From Lachnospiraceae bacterium (GTDB lineage Bacteria > Bacillota > Clostridia > Lachnospirales > Lachnospiraceae), in assembly GCA_017446045.1 (NCBI GenBank), contig JAFSRP010000012.1:1-64000 (forward strand): a stretch of DNA of 64,000 nt, read 5' to 3'. The notes below the pieces were generated by a model. The model was not told where the DNA came from and did no database searches. It saw only the letters and a list, made by a program, of their open reading frames with translations. Below, piece by piece: positions 61,452 to 64,000 of the stretch (positions are counted from its first letter, which is position 1; every line of letters starts with the position of its first letter). Both the position numbers and the translations under genes were made by a program.

Positions 61452-63128
61452 ATGATGAAGCTGCTTCATTTGTCAAAGATATCACTGTCAGTCCTGACAG
61501 CATTGTCCCTGTCGGCAGGAATCGTCACGCCGGCTCATGCATCACCTGCATTCCTGCCGGATGTCACAGAGGATATGTGTGATCCGGCATACTGGGCGGA
61601 GCGTTCCGCCCCGGCTGATCCCTGGAAAAGTGAGGACGGGTCAGGAGATCCTTCGGAGGCAGTTGCTGATCTCGCTTCACTGCAGGCGCTGAATCAGCTA
61701 TTTATTGAGACGGAAGGCCTGAATATGCAGGACCTTACGAAAGCAGAGGAGGTGTTTGACGGCACGGATCTTTGCCGGCGGCTTTGGAAAACCGGCATGT
61801 CCGAGATCTCCGCTTACCTGAGCGGCGGGTATTTTGAGCGCAGCGGTGAGACAGTTACAGGGCCGTTCCTGGTCGAATCATTGATGAATATGGAAGATCC
61901 GGGGGCATCTCCGGAACAGGAACTTCGTTACGGTATTTGCGTCAATCGAAGCAATATACGGGCGTTTCCTTCGGATGAGATCGTAACAGATGCGATAGGG
62001 GATAATGATTTCGATTATTTCCAGCTTTCTTCTCTGCGCGTTAATGAGCCGGTACTGGTCCGGCTGACCTCTGCGGATGGGCGTTATTACTATGTGGATT
62101 CGTCTGCGTTAAGCGGCTGGGTCCTGGCTGAGGATATCGCGGTATGTGCGGATAAGGAAGAGTGGCGGTCCGCGTGGGATATTCCGGAAGACCGGATCCT
62201 GGTCGTCACCGGCGGGAAGTTTTTTTTGGAAAAGTCAAACACTTCACCCCGGCTTTCCGGACGCATGCTCACCATGGGCACTGTTTTGGAAATGGCGGAT
62301 CCGGAGGAGGCCGGTGAGCTTGTGAGCAACCGCTCGTCCTACCATAATTACATCGTCTGGCTTCCGGTCAGACAGGAGGACGGTTCCTATGCAAAGGAGG
62401 CGGCCCTGATCTCGGAGCATCACCCCGTCCATGAGGGCTATCTGCCGCTGACGACAGAGAACATACTGGAGACAGCATTCTCGATGCTGGGCGATGCTTA
62501 CGGCTGGGGAGGCATGCTGGATTCCAACGACTGCTCCGGATATTTAAGAGATATCTACCGCTGCTTCGGTCTGGAGCTGCCGCGCAATACGACCTGGCAG
62601 TCCGCTATGCCGGTTGCAAAATATGATGTCCAGGAGATGGAGACCGCTGAGAAACAGGCGATCCTGGACCGGATGCCTGCCGGGACGCTGCTGTATTTCA
62701 AAGGGCACGGTATGATGTACCTCGGGCATGAAGGGGATCGGTACTATGTGATCAGTTCTTTCAGCTCCATGCTGGATCCGGACGGAGTGACAAGACGCAG
62801 GGTCCGCAGTGTCTCCGTCAACACCCTGGATACGCTGCGTGCCAATGGCAATACCTGGCTGGAAGATATCCATACGATCCTGATCCCGTATCTTGATGGT
62901 TCCCGGATGGCGCAGGAAAAAGGCGAAGCGGAAGATGATCCGGAGCTTTCCGGGAAAGACGGGGAGATACAGGACCCCGGCGAGGGCAGGGAACAGTATA
63001 AAAAGCCGGCATCAGAGGTCTGGAATAATACAGAGAAAAAACAAATGCGTCCGAATGCTCCGGCTGAAGCTGAAAAGCCGCATGCAGCGGATGAAGTAAC
63101 GGATTCACCATGGCGAAAAGCCTCATGA
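61452..63128 (+). CDS. secreted NlpC/P60 peptidoglycan hydrolase with SH3-like domains
   Basis: This 558-residue protein has a signal peptide (cleavage near 'AHA-SPA', about residue 31). A helical region follows, then two SH3-like domains ('ICVNRSNIRAFPSDE' around 180; 'YVDSSALSGWVLAEDI' around 220). The C-terminal NlpC/P60 domain has the catalytic Cys in 'NDCSGYLRDIYRCFG' and the His in 'GHGMMYLGHEGD'. It should cut the peptide stems of peptidoglycan. A charged, Pro/Lys-rich tail of ~70 residues is unassigned. AAGGAGGAC precedes the start. Confidence 0.88.
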   Translation: MMKLLHLSKISLSVLTALSLSAGIVTPAHASPAFLPDVTEDMCDPAYWAERSAPADPWKSEDGSGDPSEAVADLASLQALNQLFIETEGLNMQDLTKAEEVFDGTDLCRRLWKTGMSEISAYLSGGYFERSGETVTGPFLVESLMNMEDPGASPEQELRYGICVNRSNIRAFPSDEIVTDAIGDNDFDYFQLSSLRVNEPVLVRLTSADGRYYYVDSSALSGWVLAEDIAVCADKEEWRSAWDIPEDRILVVTGGKFFLEKSNTSPRLSGRMLTMGTVLEMADPEEAGELVSNRSSYHNYIVWLPVRQEDGSYAKEAALISEHHPVHEGYLPLTTENILETAFSMLGDAYGWGGMLDSNDCSGYLRDIYRCFGLELPRNTTWQSAMPVAKYDVQEMETAEKQAILDRMPAGTLLYFKGHGMMYLGHEGDRYYVISSFSSMLDPDGVTRRRVRSVSVNTLDTLRANGNTWLEDIHTILIPYLDGSRMAQEKGEAEDDPELSGKDGEIQDPGEGREQYKKPASEVWNNTEKKQMRPNAPAEAEKPHAADEVTDSPWRKAS

Positions 63129-63164
63129 TCCGGAAATCATCATTTTAATAATTTGCATATAAAA

Positions 63165-63205
63165 AACTGCTGTAATGGCTCAGGGAGCCTTGCAGCAGTT
63201 TTTTT
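63165..63205 (+). terminator. terminator after the NlpC/P60 gene
   Basis: AACTGCTGTAA (63165-63175) pairs with TTGCAGCAGTT (63190-63200), with one G-U pair, GGCTC/GAGCC pairing inside, and TTTTT after it. Confidence 0.9.
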
Positions 63206-63254
63206 CAGGTCTTCTGTACAGATCTGGGCAGTATTTTTTTGAAATAAGGGATTC

Positions 63255-63283
63255 ATGAAATCAGAACCATGACATAATATAAT
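63255..63283 (+). promoter_or_regulatory. promoter of the TRAP transporter gene
   Basis: ATGAAA (63255-63260) and a perfect TATAAT (63278-63283) are 17 bases apart. The downstream sequence is very AT-rich and carries a second TATAAT at 63288-63293. Transcription would start near 63290-63300, just before the palindrome. Confidence 0.5.
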
Positions 63284-63303
63284 ATATTATAATAAGATAG
63301 AAA

Positions 63304-63319
63304 AAGTTGTTAACAACTT
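63304..63319. promoter_or_regulatory. 16-bp perfect palindrome, likely operator
   Basis: AAGTTGTTAACAACTT is a perfect palindrome located just downstream of the predicted transcription start. The central TTGTTAACAA fits the GT-x-AC pattern bound by GntR/FadR-type repressors, which often control uronate and sugar-acid transport. A repressor bound here would block the RNA polymerase. Confidence 0.6.
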
Positions 63320-63400
63320 ACTGATTTCTTACATTAATTACGATATTCTTAAGGGGTAACCGGACTATACAACGTCTGATTTAAAACAAGGAGGAAAAGA

Positions 63401-64000
63401 ATGAAAAAAGTATTGTCAATTGCTATTGCTGCTGTCATGGTGCTTTCTCTGGCAGCCTGCGGCGGCGGCTCTACTTCCGCTCCGGCTACCACTGCAGCTC
63501 CGGCAGCCACTGAGGCAGCTACCACGGCGGCTCCCGCTGCGACAGAAGCGGCTCCGGCTGAGACCGAAGCAGCTGCTCCTGCAGGTGAAGAGATCGTTAT
63601 GAAGCTGGCGAACCCGAACCCGGTCGGCGATGTCAAGGACCTCGCTTCCATCCGTTTCTCAGAGCTGGCAAGCGAATACACCAATGGGCGTGTCAAGATC
63701 GAAGTTTACTCCGGCGGCACCCTGGGCGATGCAAGAGAGACCCTGGAAGGTCTGAGCCTCGGCACCAACGAGATCGTCTGCGAGTCCATCGGTACGATGT
63801 CACCGTTCACCAACCTGGCGAACTTTGACGCAGTCCCCTATATGTACAGAGACTTTGACCACTATAAGGCAGCGTTCTTGGACGGCGAGCTCGGTGAGGA
63901 AGTCAAGGAAGCAGTCGGTGAAGACGGCGGATTCAAGATCCTCGGCGGTATGTACAGAGGCGCGCGTGTCTGCACCACCAAGAAGAAGTTCACCACTCCG
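63401..64000 (+). CDS. TRAP transporter substrate-binding lipoprotein (DctP family), 5' part
   Basis: The first 200 codons are present; the gene runs off the window. A lipobox 'VLSLAACGG' (lipidated Cys near residue 20) is followed by an Ala/Thr/Glu-rich linker (about 23-63) and the start of a DctP-type binding domain ('LANPNPVGDVKD', 'FSELASEYTNGRVKIEVY', 'GTLGDARETLEGL'). It should capture a carboxylate, such as a sugar acid, for the membrane DctQM part, expected downstream. AAGGAGGAAAAGA precedes the start. The palindromic operator upstream suggests induction by the substrate. Confidence 0.92.
   Translation, partial: MKKVLSIAIAAVMVLSLAACGGGSTSAPATTAAPAATEAATTAAPAATEAAPAETEAAAPAGEEIVMKLANPNPVGDVKDLASIRFSELASEYTNGRVKIEVYSGGTLGDARETLEGLSLGTNEIVCESIGTMSPFTNLANFDAVPYMYRDFDHYKAAFLDGELGEEVKEAVGEDGGFKILGGMYRGARVCTTKKKFTTP

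Overview
The window looks like a chromosome segment of an anaerobic, low-to-mid G+C Gram-positive bacterium of the class Clostridia, most likely Lachnospiraceae or a close relative. This is inferred from strong AGGAGG-type ribosome binding sites, a six-gene Rnf complex in the order C-D-G-E-A-B, several secreted proteins with choline-binding-like wall repeats, a flavin reductase fused to rubredoxin, and many small intrinsic terminators. No transposase, integrase, CRISPR array or rRNA was seen. Five tRNAs are present: Leu-UAG, Gln-UUG, Arg-UCU, His-GUG and Gly-UCC.

Layout. 0.4-5 kb: a DUF937-like protein with NPF repeats, a MerR/GyrI regulator with a GyrI-like partner, a PAP2 phosphatase and a wall-binding protein. 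5.1-11.8 kb: a five-gene operon (ThDP enzyme, SDR epimerase, zinc dehydrogenase, membrane-anchored GT2, zinc-finger sugar C-methyltransferase) that reads as biosynthesis and lipid-linked transfer of a branched or C-methylated sugar. It is followed by a self-contained unit for a 33-residue protein. 12-17 kb: an M15 peptidase, a MATE transporter fused to an RsbW-like ATPase, a DegT-like PLP protein and tRNAs. 17-22 kb: a pantothenate-kinase-like protein with eroded motifs and a heterodimeric ABC exporter. 22-28 kb: an aminotransferase, a divergent LigA, and KDPG aldolase with a KDG-type kinase (Entner-Doudoroff/uronate catabolism). 29.5-34.6 kb: the rnf operon. 34.7-35.5 kb: an A-rich, repeat-containing stretch with its own promoter and terminator and no ORF, a candidate large non-coding RNA. 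35.7-47.8 kb: a wall-binding protein, Ogt, an HD protein, a 2-hydroxyacid dehydrogenase, cyclophilin, an HpcH aldolase, a dicarboxylate symporter behind a structured leader, an Sm-like/GNAT fusion, DapF, and an NSS amino-acid transporter next to an orphan TrpB. 47.9-54 kb (minus strand): an aminotransferase, LplA, NudC, a cysteine-rich ferredoxin and a shortened HypA-like protein. 54-64 kb: MobB, a lysozyme-like wall protein, a metal permease, Tex, lipoproteins, an NlpC/P60 hydrolase and the start of a TRAP transporter binding protein preceded by a perfect 16-bp operator-like palindrome.

The best candidates for something undescribed are the A-rich transcript at 34.8-35.5 kb, the ThDP/C-methyl sugar operon, the 33-residue protein unit, and the twin-hairpin leader of the symporter. 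All functional statements come from reading motifs; no database search was run.
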